Shown piece by piece: positions 7,332-16,414 of a stretch of 64,000 nucleotides of DNA. A program made the translations under genes and the position numbers. The notes under the pieces were generated by a model. That model ran no database searches. It was not told where the DNA came from and saw nothing but the letters and a program-made list of their open reading frames with translations. Source of the DNA: Cyclobacterium jeungdonense (GTDB lineage: Bacteria; Bacteroidota; Bacteroidia; Cytophagales; Cyclobacteriaceae); assembly GCF_010994275.1 (NCBI RefSeq), contig NZ_WMCD01000012.1, positions 1 to 64,000 on the forward strand. Reading direction: 5' to 3'. Each line of letters starts with the position of its first letter. The first letter of the stretch is position 1.

Positions 7332-9056
7332 ATGAGAATGAAAATCATCTTCTTATCCGCCCTTGGCGCATGGCTCTTTTCCACGCAGGCATTACAAGCC
7401 CGGCAAATTATTATCCCGGCGTCTTCATTTTTGGAAGAGATCCCCAAAGGTAATCAAATCACTTCTCCCTGGGGCCCTCGCCCTACCTGGCTTTATAACA
7501 ACACTGGTTTAATTCTAAATTCAAAAACGAACCTTATGTTGCCCCTTGAGGTAGCTGTTGCGGGAACGTATAATCTATTTGTCAGAAGTAGTGGAAGCAA
7601 ACAAGAGGGTTCTTTCAAAGTCGCTATTAATGATGAGGTAACGGATGCAAAGTTTGGGGAAACCGAAAACTGGCAGTGGAAGAAAGGGGGCGTGTTTACG
7701 CTGAAAGCGGGAAGAAATGATGTGAAGATAACCCGTATTGAGCCTGGGAGCGTTTTTGATGTCATGGTGCTAACAACCGCTGAAGATTTGGATGAAGAAG
7801 AAATAAAGAAACAGCAGTTACATCCGGATGTTAAACTCTTGCAGGAATATGAAATCCCTTATTCCAATGCCGTAAAGTTTGGCGATGTAACAGGTGATGG
7901 AAAAACAGACTTTTTGGTTTTCGAGCGAGATTATACGACCCGCATGTTTGATCATCATGGTTCGGAATTATGGAGTTGGAAGGCACCCGAACGTTACAGT
8001 AAAGAACGTTCTGAATTTGAAGCCCCCGGAGTGATCTGGGATTTTGATGGGGATGGGAAGTCGGAAGTGGTACATTGGCGTATGACACCTGATAACAAAG
8101 AATGGCTGGTAATGGCGGATGGAGAAAACGGAGAAATCAAAAACAAAGTGCTTTGGCCAACTGCAGAACTGCCTCATAAGTATAATAATTTCAGGCTTGC
8201 CATTGCTAAACTTACTCCCGGAGCACCAAATGAAATCGCTGTTTTCACCGATTATGGTGGAACCATTACCATTTGCGCGTACGATGCTTCTTTGAAGCAA
8301 TTGTGGAAACATACCGAAATAAGAAAAAAGGACAATCTTGGTCACTATATTTATCCGGTCGATCTTAATGATGATGGTATTGATGAGGTGTTGGTAGGAT
8401 CCCTGTTATTGGATGCCAAAGGCCAAGAAGTGTGGGATCGCTTTGAGCTAATGCCAGACAACCACGATCATGCTGACAGCTACAAATTCACTGATATAAA
8501 TGGCGATGGCAAAATAGATATCGCTACGGCAAACAGCGAAACTGGCGTCTTTATATACGAAGGCATGACCGGTGAGATTATTTGGCAGAATGTGGCGGAA
8601 CACACACAGCAGATTCAGGTAGGTGACTTTTTAAAGGGAGAGCCGGCTCCACAGATCGTGGCTGGCGCCCGTACGTATGGCAACCGATCAATAGGCGAGC
8701 CCTATTTATCGAGCCAACTGTATTGGTTTAGCAATAGTGGAGAGTTAATAAAAAAATGGCCCGGACAACCTATAAACGGCAATCCGGATTTTGTGTTGGG
8801 CGACTGGAAAGGCAATGGTAAACAAGAATTGTTTTGGTATAAATTTCGGATAAACGATCAGGGTAAAGGCGAGCTATATTTCCCCGACGGAGTTTTTCAT
8901 ATGTTCGATTTTTTAGGAGACGGATCGGAAGAAGTGATTACCATTGAGAGTGGCTTTTTGAGGATCTATGGATCAAAAAGTGCGCAAAACGGAGTCGATA
9001 AAAAGGTGAATAAAGACTATTTGAAATCTAATGTGGTAAATCATACCCATTATTAA
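7332..9056 (+). CDS. secreted FG-GAP/VCBS-type beta-propeller protein, 574 aa
   Basis: A Sec signal peptide (residues 1-23, ending QALQA) is followed by an N-terminal beta-sandwich of about 130 residues resembling a carbohydrate-binding module. A propeller then carries at least four calcium-loop motifs of the DxDxDG kind: DVTGDGKTD, DFDGDGKSE, DLNDDGIDE and DINGDGKID. Such propellers occur in rhamnogalacturonan lyases of family PL11 and in surface-binding proteins. The overall plan recalls PL11, but I cannot point to catalytic residues, so only a secreted polysaccharide-binding or -cleaving role is suggested. It is followed 320 bp later by a mutarotase-fold protein on the same strand. Confidence 0.75.
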   Translation: MRMKIIFLSALGAWLFSTQALQARQIIIPASSFLEEIPKGNQITSPWGPRPTWLYNNTGLILNSKTNLMLPLEVAVAGTYNLFVRSSGSKQEGSFKVAINDEVTDAKFGETENWQWKKGGVFTLKAGRNDVKITRIEPGSVFDVMVLTTAEDLDEEEIKKQQLHPDVKLLQEYEIPYSNAVKFGDVTGDGKTDFLVFERDYTTRMFDHHGSELWSWKAPERYSKERSEFEAPGVIWDFDGDGKSEVVHWRMTPDNKEWLVMADGENGEIKNKVLWPTAELPHKYNNFRLAIAKLTPGAPNEIAVFTDYGGTITICAYDASLKQLWKHTEIRKKDNLGHYIYPVDLNDDGIDEVLVGSLLLDAKGQEVWDRFELMPDNHDHADSYKFTDINGDGKIDIATANSETGVFIYEGMTGEIIWQNVAEHTQQIQVGDFLKGEPAPQIVAGARTYGNRSIGEPYLSSQLYWFSNSGELIKKWPGQPINGNPDFVLGDWKGNGKQELFWYKFRINDQGKGELYFPDGVFHMFDFLGDGSEEVITIESGFLRIYGSKSAQNGVDKKVNKDYLKSNVVNHTHY

Positions 9057-9376
9057 GAACCAGCCTATACTCGGCGCACGACGTTTCATACCTCGTATCA
9101 TCTGGTGTTTATCTGCCTATTCGAGACTTTTCGAGTAGTATCCGTGAAACTAGATACTGCTCGAAAATCACCATATTGACCTCTATAGCATTCGATAAAA
9201 CTTCCGGTATACTCCACTCCACCGGATGTATCGGATTTCTGAAGGAGGGTACATGTTATAATGTAGAGGGACAGCAACTTGTCCTATCATGATCGCCACA
9301 GGAGCGTGAAGGGAGCAAAAATTGGAGGAAATATATAGGACTTCCGTCCATAAGTAACGAATTAATCTACTGTCAA
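9057..9376. other. intergenic stretch, nothing recognised
   Basis: 320 bp between two plus-strand genes. No coding frame, terminator or repeat was seen. Confidence 0.5.
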
Positions 9377-10387
9377 ATGAAAAAAAACATCAACATCAAG
9401 CCTATCGTCCTCATCCTTGCTCTGGTAGGGATTGGTTTTACGTTAAAAAATGTTCCCCCGGAAGCAAAAATTACCAATGGGCTGCTGAGTGCACGCCTCT
9501 ACCTGCCTGATCCTGAGAAGGGGTATTACCGAGCCTCCAGGTTTGATTGGTCAGGAGTGATTTCAAGCCTGAAATACAATGGACATGAATATTTTGGGCA
9601 ATGGTTCGAAACCTATGATCCAAAAATAAACGATGCCATCATGGGTCCTGTCGATGAATTTGGCCCGCTGGGATATGAAGAAGCTCGTCCAGGAGAAACC
9701 TTTGTGAAAATTGGCGTAGGCGGTCTACGCAAAGTGGACGAAAACGGATACAGGTTCATGTTTACCTATGACATAACCAACCCGGGAAAATGGACCGTCA
9801 CGCCCTTTGAAGATCGGATTGAGTTCACCCACGACCTTCAGGATGATTCCGGCTATGGCTATCGCTATACCAAAACCGTAAAATTAGTAGCGGGAAAACC
9901 AGAGATGTTGCTCTCCTATCGACTAAAAAACACCGGTACAAAAACCATCAACACCACAACGTATAACCATCATTTCTTTGTTTTGGACGGGGAACCTACA
10001 GGACCCAATATTCAATTTACATTCCCCGCAGATGTCCGTATGAGTACGGGTGAGGAGGGAAATTCGCGAGGATTTGGCACCCTGGCTGACATCAAAGAAG
10101 GCGTACTCAGTTTTAACCGAAAATTTAATAAAGGTGAGCAAGTATACAGTAGTGGGCTGCCCGGTTTTGGTAATAGCCCGGATGAGCACCAGTTTTCGCT
10201 CGAAAACACTAAAACCGGTGCTGGTGTGAGGGTACAGGGAAATAAACCGTTGGAAAAGATGGTATTTTGGGCCAACCCATCAGCGTACTGCGCCGAACCC
10301 TACATTCGCCTGACACTATCGCCTGGCGAGGCCATTACTTACCAAAATAAATACACCTTTTACTCGGGAAAACCCGGCGAAAAATAA
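9377..10387 (+). CDS. galactose-mutarotase-fold secreted protein, 336 aa
   Basis: An N-terminal hydrophobic segment (residues 8-22) acts as signal or anchor. The remainder is a beta-rich domain of the aldose-1-epimerase/galactose mutarotase superfamily: an early strand pair around KYNGHEYF, the conserved YNHHFF segment around residues 196-201, and a late NKYTFY strand. The catalytic His/Glu set of true mutarotases cannot be fixed by eye, so sugar binding or epimerisation is the level of assignment. It lies just after the FG-GAP propeller protein on the same strand, which suggests joint use on a plant or algal glycan (inference). Confidence 0.65.
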   Translation: MKKNINIKPIVLILALVGIGFTLKNVPPEAKITNGLLSARLYLPDPEKGYYRASRFDWSGVISSLKYNGHEYFGQWFETYDPKINDAIMGPVDEFGPLGYEEARPGETFVKIGVGGLRKVDENGYRFMFTYDITNPGKWTVTPFEDRIEFTHDLQDDSGYGYRYTKTVKLVAGKPEMLLSYRLKNTGTKTINTTTYNHHFFVLDGEPTGPNIQFTFPADVRMSTGEEGNSRGFGTLADIKEGVLSFNRKFNKGEQVYSSGLPGFGNSPDEHQFSLENTKTGAGVRVQGNKPLEKMVFWANPSAYCAEPYIRLTLSPGEAITYQNKYTFYSGKPGEK

Positions 10388-10571
10388 AGCAATATCCGCC
10401 CGGAAACTATTTCCGGAGGTGTTCCTGGTCCCCATAAACTCCTTCACCATGGAAAAATTATTACCGAGAAAATCCTACACCTGTAACTCATTGCAGGACT
10501 ATATAAAATTGTATACCTACAGCAGTATTTACACAATAATCTGTAAACTTTTTTTAGGACGCGTCAGTCAA

Positions 10572-11933
10572 TTAAAAAAGAACCACCTTAAATTCAGACC
10601 CCTCCCCTACCACACTTTTTGTGCTGATACTTCCTCCCTGAGATGCCAATTGGGTTTTGATAAGGTAAAGCCCTACGCCTTTTCCTTCGGCATGCCCATG
10701 AAAAGTATTGTTCAAACCAAATAATTTCTCGCCGTATTTTTCCAAATCAATTCCCTGGCCATTATCCCTGACTGTTAATCCAATACTTCCCCCTGAAATA
10801 AACGTTTCAAAATGGACTTGGGGAACCCTGTCATGTGCTTTATATTTAATGGCATTGGAGAGCAAGTTCAGCATAATACTTTCCAAATAGGACCGATTGT
10901 ATTCCACCTTTTTTACTTTGGCATAATCACGGGTAACCAGGGCTCCACTCATTAATATATCAGCAGAAAATGTTTCTATTGTTTTCTGAAAAATTTCCTC
11001 AAAATCCAGCCATTCCCGATCAATAGCATTTTCCTCCTGAATTTTTAGTGCTTCCATGAGTTCGTTTAAAGTCTCAGCCAGGTGTCGGGTTACGGTTTCT
11101 ATATGACCAAAAAACAGGCTCTTTTCTGAAGGTTCCTGAGATTCTTTATACAGATGAAGCAAGGAATTCAGGTTATTTACCGGAGACCTTAAATTATGGG
11201 AAGTAAGGTGAGAAAAATTCAAAGGTCTTGCATTGTGACTTTGCAATTGGTTGGTCAACACCTGCAGTTCTGCCTTTTTTTGCTCAATTTCATTCAGGTG
11301 CAAACTGATTTTTTTTTGGTCCTGTATAAAAATAAAAATTACAAAAAACACGAGCCCCAGAGAAATGAGTGTTCCCAGGACAATGACATAAACCGTTTTT
11401 TTGGCATTTAATTCCGACAACTTGACCCGTTCATCAAGCAAAACCGCCAGTCTTCCTTTGATATTTTGAGTAAGGTTGGGGATGTTTCGGACTATCAGCT
11501 CCTGATCATCATTTTCAGAATAGAACGCCTGGGCTTCCCGGAAACCCCTTTCCTTTCTCAATTTAATTACCTCCTCACCAAAGGTCTCATTCCTGGTATT
11601 CAATGCCTCGGTCAAAGCATCAAGATAGGCGAGAGAAAGACTGTCCAGTAAAGTGGTTTCAAGAAAATCGGTGCTGGCTTCAATCCTGGACTTGATCGTA
11701 TCTCTGTGCCTCAAATCCATCGAATCCCCGGTGATGACATAGGACCTTACTGTTATGGATAATTCCTTATAATCCGAATTGATCTGTTCCAGTTCATAAA
11801 ATACCCTGTTGGTTCTGCTGATGGCATCCTGTGTGGCATTCATGTTTTTCACATTCCATATGGATAGTATACCGACAGTAGTAACCAAAATGAAAAACAA
11901 ACTAAAGAAGGCAATTGCTCTGCGTAAGGGCAC
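10572..11933 (-). CDS. sensor histidine kinase with extracytoplasmic CHASE3-like domain
   Basis: GTG start at 11933, 453 aa. An N-terminal membrane helix (residues 7-27), a helical periplasmic sensor of about 145 residues resembling CHASE3, and a second membrane helix (about 183-204) lead into a coiled coil. The H-box SHLTSHNLRSPVNNL carries the phospho-accepting His. The ATPase domain follows with N-box NLLSNAIKYK, G1 DNGQGID and G2 GKGVGLYL. The form SHNLRSP is typical of Bacteroidota kinases. No response regulator gene lies next to it, so its partner is elsewhere. It is monocistronic; the signal is unknown. Confidence 0.9.
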   Translation of the reverse strand: MPLRRAIAFFSLFFILVTTVGILSIWNVKNMNATQDAISRTNRVFYELEQINSDYKELSITVRSYVITGDSMDLRHRDTIKSRIEASTDFLETTLLDSLSLAYLDALTEALNTRNETFGEEVIKLRKERGFREAQAFYSENDDQELIVRNIPNLTQNIKGRLAVLLDERVKLSELNAKKTVYVIVLGTLISLGLVFFVIFIFIQDQKKISLHLNEIEQKKAELQVLTNQLQSHNARPLNFSHLTSHNLRSPVNNLNSLLHLYKESQEPSEKSLFFGHIETVTRHLAETLNELMEALKIQEENAIDREWLDFEEIFQKTIETFSADILMSGALVTRDYAKVKKVEYNRSYLESIMLNLLSNAIKYKAHDRVPQVHFETFISGGSIGLTVRDNGQGIDLEKYGEKLFGLNNTFHGHAEGKGVGLYLIKTQLASQGGSISTKSVVGEGSEFKVVLF

Positions 11934-12072
11934 TATGGGTCATTTATAATCAATGAATCACACTCAAAAACCATGCTATAAATTGAACTTTCCTTTGGCC
12001 ATTTTGGCATAGGCAAATTCCATTGCAGGAAATTACATTGGAGAAACGTGGAGCGAATCCAGGCAAAATCAG

Positions 12073-12689
12073 TTAAAAAGCCAGAAAAATCATTACCAGG
12101 TCTTTCCCAAAGTCCCACACCTGGATCGGATAATCGATTTTCTCGGGAATATCCCCGCTTCTTGCTATTCTACCCAATAATAGAAGTGAGTAATTACTCG
12201 TCCTGCCCGACCCTTTGGCATCTGCTGCTAATTTTTTAGGATCGGGCATTCTGGCAAAGGTTAATTCCACATATTTCATTTTGCCATCCGGCAGCTGCCG
12301 GATGGCTTTCCAGTCGTGAATTGTCAGCAATCGATTGACCTCCTCAGCAATCTGTTTCCTCTGGTCTTTAGCATAAACCAAATCCATCTCCGGATGATTA
12401 GTATTCATTCGGGGGAGGAATTCTGGTCGGCATCACAGCCTATGACCATCATGGCCATGGCCCCGGCAGGTAAGTTTTCTTCTATCTGAAGTGGTGCTTC
12501 CCCTACCCAATCCCCATGAACGCCATTATTCAAGGGACCCAGGGTAACTGCATGGCAGGCATAATTTACCAACACAGCCTTAGTTTCACCTTTCAAATCT
12601 GTAATTTTCATTACCGGCAACGAATGATCTGTGACACCTTTTGGATTGATTGAGGTTCTTCTGTTAATGGCAAAGCCTAAGTTAATCAT
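12073..12689 (-). pseudogene. neutral/alkaline ceramidase-like gene relic
   Basis: Two overlapping minus frames (12405-12689 and 12073-12408) together read as an internal part of the neutral/alkaline non-lysosomal ceramidase family. The first has AINRR, VNYACHAVTL and HGDWVGEA, and ends at GCDADQN. The second continues in another phase with MNTNHPEMDL and ends at DLVMIFLAF. One frameshift joins them. The family's N-terminal domain and C-terminal beta-sandwich are missing, so it cannot be active. The apparent start ATG lies in the loop of a 10-bp hairpin (12673-12703), which marks a rearrangement breakpoint. Confidence 0.75.
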
Positions 12690-12703
12690 TTTTACTTAGG
12701 CTT
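12673..12703. terminator. 10-bp hairpin at the broken end of the ceramidase relic
   Basis: AAGCCTAAGT and ACTTAGGCTT form a perfect stem around an 11-nt loop, followed by TTTT on the plus strand. It may be a terminator of lost plus-strand DNA or an end of a lost element. Confidence 0.45.
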
Positions 12704-12962
12704 TTCAACGCTGATCAGTTTACAAAAGAGATCTGTTTTTAAAACGGAAAGGTTGTTCTTCCAAAGCTCATCCTCGTATTTCACCTCTACCAAACCAAAG
12801 TATCTCATAAAGTTTTCAAAAACACGATAGGGAAAATGATTTTTTGTCCCTGATTGGCCAAACTCTGTCTATTTGACCGTTTTTTTACCAGTCCCGGGAT
12901 GATATGCAATACAATCTTAAATATTGCCTGAAAAGAACTAAAAAAGCCCGGAGGACTATTTA

Positions 12963-13212
12963 TCAGGTTTTCGATTTCCTGGCCTTCACCCCTTTCGGAC
13001 CAGCTACCTTTTTGCTGATATAGGCCGGATGGGTTTTTCCAAATTGATCCGGCTCTTTCAGCGAGGCGACTTCAAATACCAGTTATTCTTTGCCATCATA
13101 GTCGACCAGATGGTCCTTTAGAACTTCCTCCAGTGTTTCTTTCGAGATGGAAACCCGGATGATGTTGAGGTCCTTTACCTGGGTTCCTTTGCCAATGTAG
13201 TTTTTTTCAAAT
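12963..13212 (-). pseudogene. small YIGKG-type protein, copy 1, with an internal stop
   Basis: The minus strand reads YIGKGTQVKDLNIIRVSI..., then VDYDGKE, an in-frame TAA, then FEVASLKEPDQFGKTH and a basic tail. A close copy without the stop lies at 40348-40564 and a fragment at 60602-60690. The conserved segments suggest a real small protein family, function unknown; this copy is broken and has no ATG. Confidence 0.6.
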
Positions 13213-13384
13213 TGTGACGTATTAGTGAAAATTGACGGTTTTTAGGTTCAGCTATTTTGAGGGGTGATCTCTTCAATACGAAGCCATTTTTTGCTTCAAA
13301 ATCTGCTTGGTTGATTTTCAGGATTACTTCCTGCAGTTTCTCCGGATATGGCTCCCTGATGATGATATCAAGAGCCTTTTCCAA
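13175..13384 (-). CDS. doubtful small ORF, 69 aa
   Basis: ATG at 13384; the text (EKALDIIIREPYPEKLQEVI) has normal coding composition but no family I know. It runs in another phase into the YIGKG relic. It may be a remnant of the same lost element rather than a working gene. Confidence 0.3.
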   Translation of the reverse strand: MEKALDIIIREPYPEKLQEVILKINQADFEAKNGFVLKRSPLKIAEPKNRQFSLIRHNLKKTTLAKEPR

Positions 13385-13483
13385 TGTCGAAATTTTAATA
13401 AATCATGATTGTAGTCAGGTTTTATAAAAAAAAAGATTTCATCCCCTTGTTTTTAACTTTCCATAATTACTTTTATTCAAAAA

Positions 13484-13507
13484 AAGATAAAAGGGTATTA
13501 TTATCTT
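13484..13507. promoter_or_regulatory. inverted repeat upstream of norC
   Basis: AAGATAA (13484-13490) and TTATCTT (13501-13507) face each other across 10 bp, 25 bp before the norC start. The outer AAGAT/ATCTT halves recall the NsrR consensus (AAGATGCATTT dyad). It is a candidate NO-responsive operator; binding is inferred. Confidence 0.45.
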
Positions 13508-13531
13508 ATTTAAACCTAAAATTCTATTCAA

Positions 13532-13966
13532 ATGCTATCTAAATCACAGGCACGGACATTTTTCTTTGGAGGAACGGTAGTAACCTTTCTGATCTTTATT
13601 GGATTAACGATTTACTCCTTAGCCCCGGGAAATGACCAAACAAACCACCTGGCCATCACCGATGATGTAATCAAAGGAAAACACCTTTGGGAAACCAATA
13701 ATTGTATGGGGTGCCATTCCATACTGGGAGAGGGAGGGTATTATGCCCCGGAATTGACTAAAGTGATTGACAGAAGGGGTGCCCCTCTCATCAAAGCCAT
13801 TCTTCAATCCCCAGTACCCTGGGCCCCAAATGGGAGAAAAATGGTTGCCTATGAAATGCCAGAGGAAGAAGCAGCGGCCATGGTTGCTTATTTGGAATGG
13901 ATCGGAAAAATAGACCTGAATGGTTTTGATCGAATTGTGTCTCCTTTAGCAAAAGATAAACAATAA
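13532..13966 (+). CDS. norC: nitric oxide reductase subunit C, membrane-anchored cytochrome c
   Basis: A 144-aa protein with one N-terminal membrane anchor (residues 9-30) and a periplasmic mono-haem domain. The haem site is CMGCH at 58-62, and YEMP near 107-110 supplies a candidate axial Met. It hands electrons from periplasmic c-type cytochromes to NorB. The next gene is norB, 120 bp on, and the gap is filled almost exactly by a dispersed repeat. Size and order match the cNOR arrangement of Proteobacteria and Bacteroidota. Confidence 0.95.
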   Translation: MLSKSQARTFFFGGTVVTFLIFIGLTIYSLAPGNDQTNHLAITDDVIKGKHLWETNNCMGCHSILGEGGYYAPELTKVIDRRGAPLIKAILQSPVPWAPNGRKMVAYEMPEEEAAAMVAYLEWIGKIDLNGFDRIVSPLAKDKQ

Positions 13967-13977
13967 TCATACTTATA

Positions 13978-14093
13978 TGAAATCGAGCATGACGAACACG
14001 CCACACAGTGGGATGTTTAGTATAGCGAGATTCCACCCCGATAAATCGGGACAAGTTCTGACCTTTGAAAATCAAAATATAAACAGATGAAAT
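13978..14093 (+). repeat. dispersed intergenic repeat, copy A, ending on the norB start codon
   Basis: It begins TGAAATCGAGCATGACGA and ends ATAAACAGATGAAAT. Related copies lie on the minus strand at 40565-40661, 40656-40775 and 55087-55182, sharing both ends and an internal GGGATG...GCGAGATTC block. This copy carries a CCCGATAAATCGGG hairpin. Its last ATG is the norB start codon. Confidence 0.75.
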
Positions 14094-15448
14094 ACAAATC
14101 ACAACAGGTAGCTTACTGGTTTTTCGCGCTGTGTATGCTCCTTTTCGCTTTACAGATAGTCTATGGATTTATCATGGGCTTTGCCCGAATAGGTATGGAT
14201 GGGCTTCATGATTGGATACCCTTCAATACTGCAAGGGCTGTTCATACAAATTTGCTAGTTGTTTGGTTGCTGTCCGGATTTATGGGAGCAGCTTATTATA
14301 TAATTCCGGAAGAAGCCCAAAGAGAACTGGTCAGTGTGAAATGGGCTTATGTCCAGCTGATTTCCCTAGCCTTGGTAGGGGTGCTGGCCATTACCGGGTA
14401 TCATTTCAATATTTGGGAAGGACGTAAATTCCTTGAAATCCCAAGAGAACTGGACTATCTGGTTGTAATCAATGTTCTGCTGTTTTTAGGGATTATTTTA
14501 ACCACACTTTACAAAGGTAAAAGAAGGACGACGACCGCATTGGTCCTGACAATGGGTTTGGTGTTTGCCGCCCTGTTGTACTTGCCGGGCATGATTTGGT
14601 TTGACTCCCAGGTTACCGATTCCTTTTTCCGTTGGTGGGTGGTCCACCTTTGGGTAGAAGGTGTTTGGGAATTGATTATGGGAGGTATTCTGGCATTTTT
14701 GCTGATCAAGTTGACCGGTGTGGACCGGGAAGTGATCGAAAAATGGCTATATGTAATTGTTGGACTTACCTTCTTATCAGGAATTTTGGGAACCGGCCAT
14801 CACTATTATTATATCGGTGTCAATAAAATCTGGTTGATTGTAGGGGGTGTATTTTCGGCTTTAGAGCCGTTGGCATTCCTGGCGATGGCATTGTTTGCAG
14901 TGTATATGTACCGAAAGGGTGAAAGAAACCATCCCAATAAGATTGCACTTTTCTGGACTATCGGTTCGGCCATAGTATCTTTTGTAGGAGCCGGCTTATT
15001 GGGGTTTGCACACACCCTGCCGCAGGTAAATTTATATACCCACGGGACATTGATAACTGCAATGCATGGTCATTATGCTTTTTGGGGGGCTTATGTCATG
15101 ATTGTATTGGCCATCATCAGCTACGCCATGCCAAACATGACAGGAAGAAAACGACATGACAAGACCAATGGTCACCTGGCTTTCTGGCTTTCCAATATAG
15201 GAATGTTGGGAATGGTGGTTGCCATGGGGGTAGCAGGTGTAGTGCAGGTTTATCTGGAAAGAAGATTGAGCATGGATTTTATGGTGGCTCAGGAAGAAGT
15301 GAAAATCCACTTTGTGGTAATGTTGCTCAATGCCTCCTTATTTGCTACTGGTATAGGATTGTATATCTATGAATTCATCAAATATGGAAGGCCTACTGAT
15401 GAGGCCCTTGAGATGAAAAAGGAGGAGGAACCTGCGCTTGTCCATTAG
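14087..15448 (+). CDS. norB: nitric oxide reductase subunit B (cNOR catalytic subunit)
   Basis: A 453-aa protein with twelve membrane helices that reduces NO to N2O at a haem b3/FeB site in the cytoplasmic membrane. Visible ligands and active-site residues are His53 (low-spin haem), the HLWVEGVWE motif at 187-195 (FeB His plus the two NOR glutamates), the His pair GTGHHYY at 238-239, His319, and HGHYAFWG around 327-333 with the b3 and b haem ligands. The glutamates and the lack of a crosslinked Tyr distinguish it from cbb3 oxidase. It follows norC and precedes norQD. The start ATG lies in the tail of a dispersed repeat. Confidence 0.96.
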   Translation: MKYKSQQVAYWFFALCMLLFALQIVYGFIMGFARIGMDGLHDWIPFNTARAVHTNLLVVWLLSGFMGAAYYIIPEEAQRELVSVKWAYVQLISLALVGVLAITGYHFNIWEGRKFLEIPRELDYLVVINVLLFLGIILTTLYKGKRRTTTALVLTMGLVFAALLYLPGMIWFDSQVTDSFFRWWVVHLWVEGVWELIMGGILAFLLIKLTGVDREVIEKWLYVIVGLTFLSGILGTGHHYYYIGVNKIWLIVGGVFSALEPLAFLAMALFAVYMYRKGERNHPNKIALFWTIGSAIVSFVGAGLLGFAHTLPQVNLYTHGTLITAMHGHYAFWGAYVMIVLAIISYAMPNMTGRKRHDKTNGHLAFWLSNIGMLGMVVAMGVAGVVQVYLERRLSMDFMVAQEEVKIHFVVMLLNASLFATGIGLYIYEFIKYGRPTDEALEMKKEEEPALVH

Positions 15449-15539
15449 CGGCTACTCCCTCAAAGACATTTTTGGGCCGATTCCGTAGCCCCAGGGTTTG
15501 TTTCAACAAACAGGTTCTTACCTGATTATTCAATCAAAA

Positions 15540-15568
15540 ATCCAGACCATTCCAATGATGGTCTGGAT
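15540..15568. promoter_or_regulatory. 11-bp hairpin between norB and norQ
   Basis: ATCCAGACCAT and ATGGTCTGGAT form a perfect stem with a 7-nt loop, ending 27 bp before norQ. There is no U run, so it is more likely an mRNA processing or stability element than a full terminator. Confidence 0.5.
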
Positions 15569-15595
15569 GCTTAAGCCATTCAAATAGATTGCATT

Positions 15596-16375
15596 ATGAT
15601 ACTTACAGCGCCTTATTATCATGAAACACAAAAGGAATCGGAAGTCTTTTCCCATGCGTTTCAAAACAAAATACCCATGTTGCTCAAAGGGCCCACTGGA
15701 ACAGGCAAATCCCGTTTTGTGGAATACATGGCCCACGCTCTTGAAAAAAAGCTGATCACAATAAGCTGTCATGAAGAAACTTCATCCACTGATTTGATAG
15801 GAAGATTTATTATCAAAGGGGCCGAAACAGTATGGCTGGATGGGCCTTTAACCACTGCTGTCAAGGAGGGAGCCATTTTGTATCTGGATGAAGTGGCTGA
15901 AGCAAGACCGGATGTGATCGTGGCCATTCACTCTCTTACTGACCATAGAAGGGAGCTTTTTATTGATAAATTGGGAGAGACAGTGAAGGCCCAAGAGGAC
16001 TTTATGCTTATCGCTTCATTCAATCCGGGATATCAAAGGGGATTCAAAGAGCTGAAACCTTCAACCAGGCAACGGTTTATTGCACTTACCTTCGACTATC
16101 CTGAAGCCAAAATCGAGACAGAGATATTGGTGAATGAAACTGCAGTGGATAGTGATATAGCCAAAAAACTGGTAGCCATTGCGGCGAAAATCCGAAACCT
16201 GACCGAATTAGGCCTGACTGAAACAGTTTCCACGAGGCTTTTGGTTGATGCAGCAAAGCTGATTCATACCGGATTACCCAAACGGTTATCAGTTCATGTA
16301 GCAATTGTTGAACCCCTGACTGATGATCCACAGACTATTCAGTCTTTGAAGGATTTGGTAGGGTTGATGATATAG
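15596..16375 (+). CDS. norQ: NorQ, AAA+ MoxR-type activator of NO reductase
   Basis: A 259-aa AAA+ ATPase of the CbbQ/NirQ/NorQ group. Walker A is GPTGTGKS at 32-39, Walker B is ILYLDE near 97-102, and arginine-finger material lies around PSTRQRFIAL. NorQ works with the VWA protein NorD to insert or activate the non-haem iron of NorB. It starts 147 bp after norB and is followed 39 bp later by norD, the usual order. The length is typical for the family. Confidence 0.93.
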   Translation: MILTAPYYHETQKESEVFSHAFQNKIPMLLKGPTGTGKSRFVEYMAHALEKKLITISCHEETSSTDLIGRFIIKGAETVWLDGPLTTAVKEGAILYLDEVAEARPDVIVAIHSLTDHRRELFIDKLGETVKAQEDFMLIASFNPGYQRGFKELKPSTRQRFIALTFDYPEAKIETEILVNETAVDSDIAKKLVAIAAKIRNLTELGLTETVSTRLLVDAAKLIHTGLPKRLSVHVAIVEPLTDDPQTIQSLKDLVGLMI

Positions 16376-16414
16376 AAAGAAATAAATTGGAAGAAGGATA
16401 GAAATAAAGAAGCT

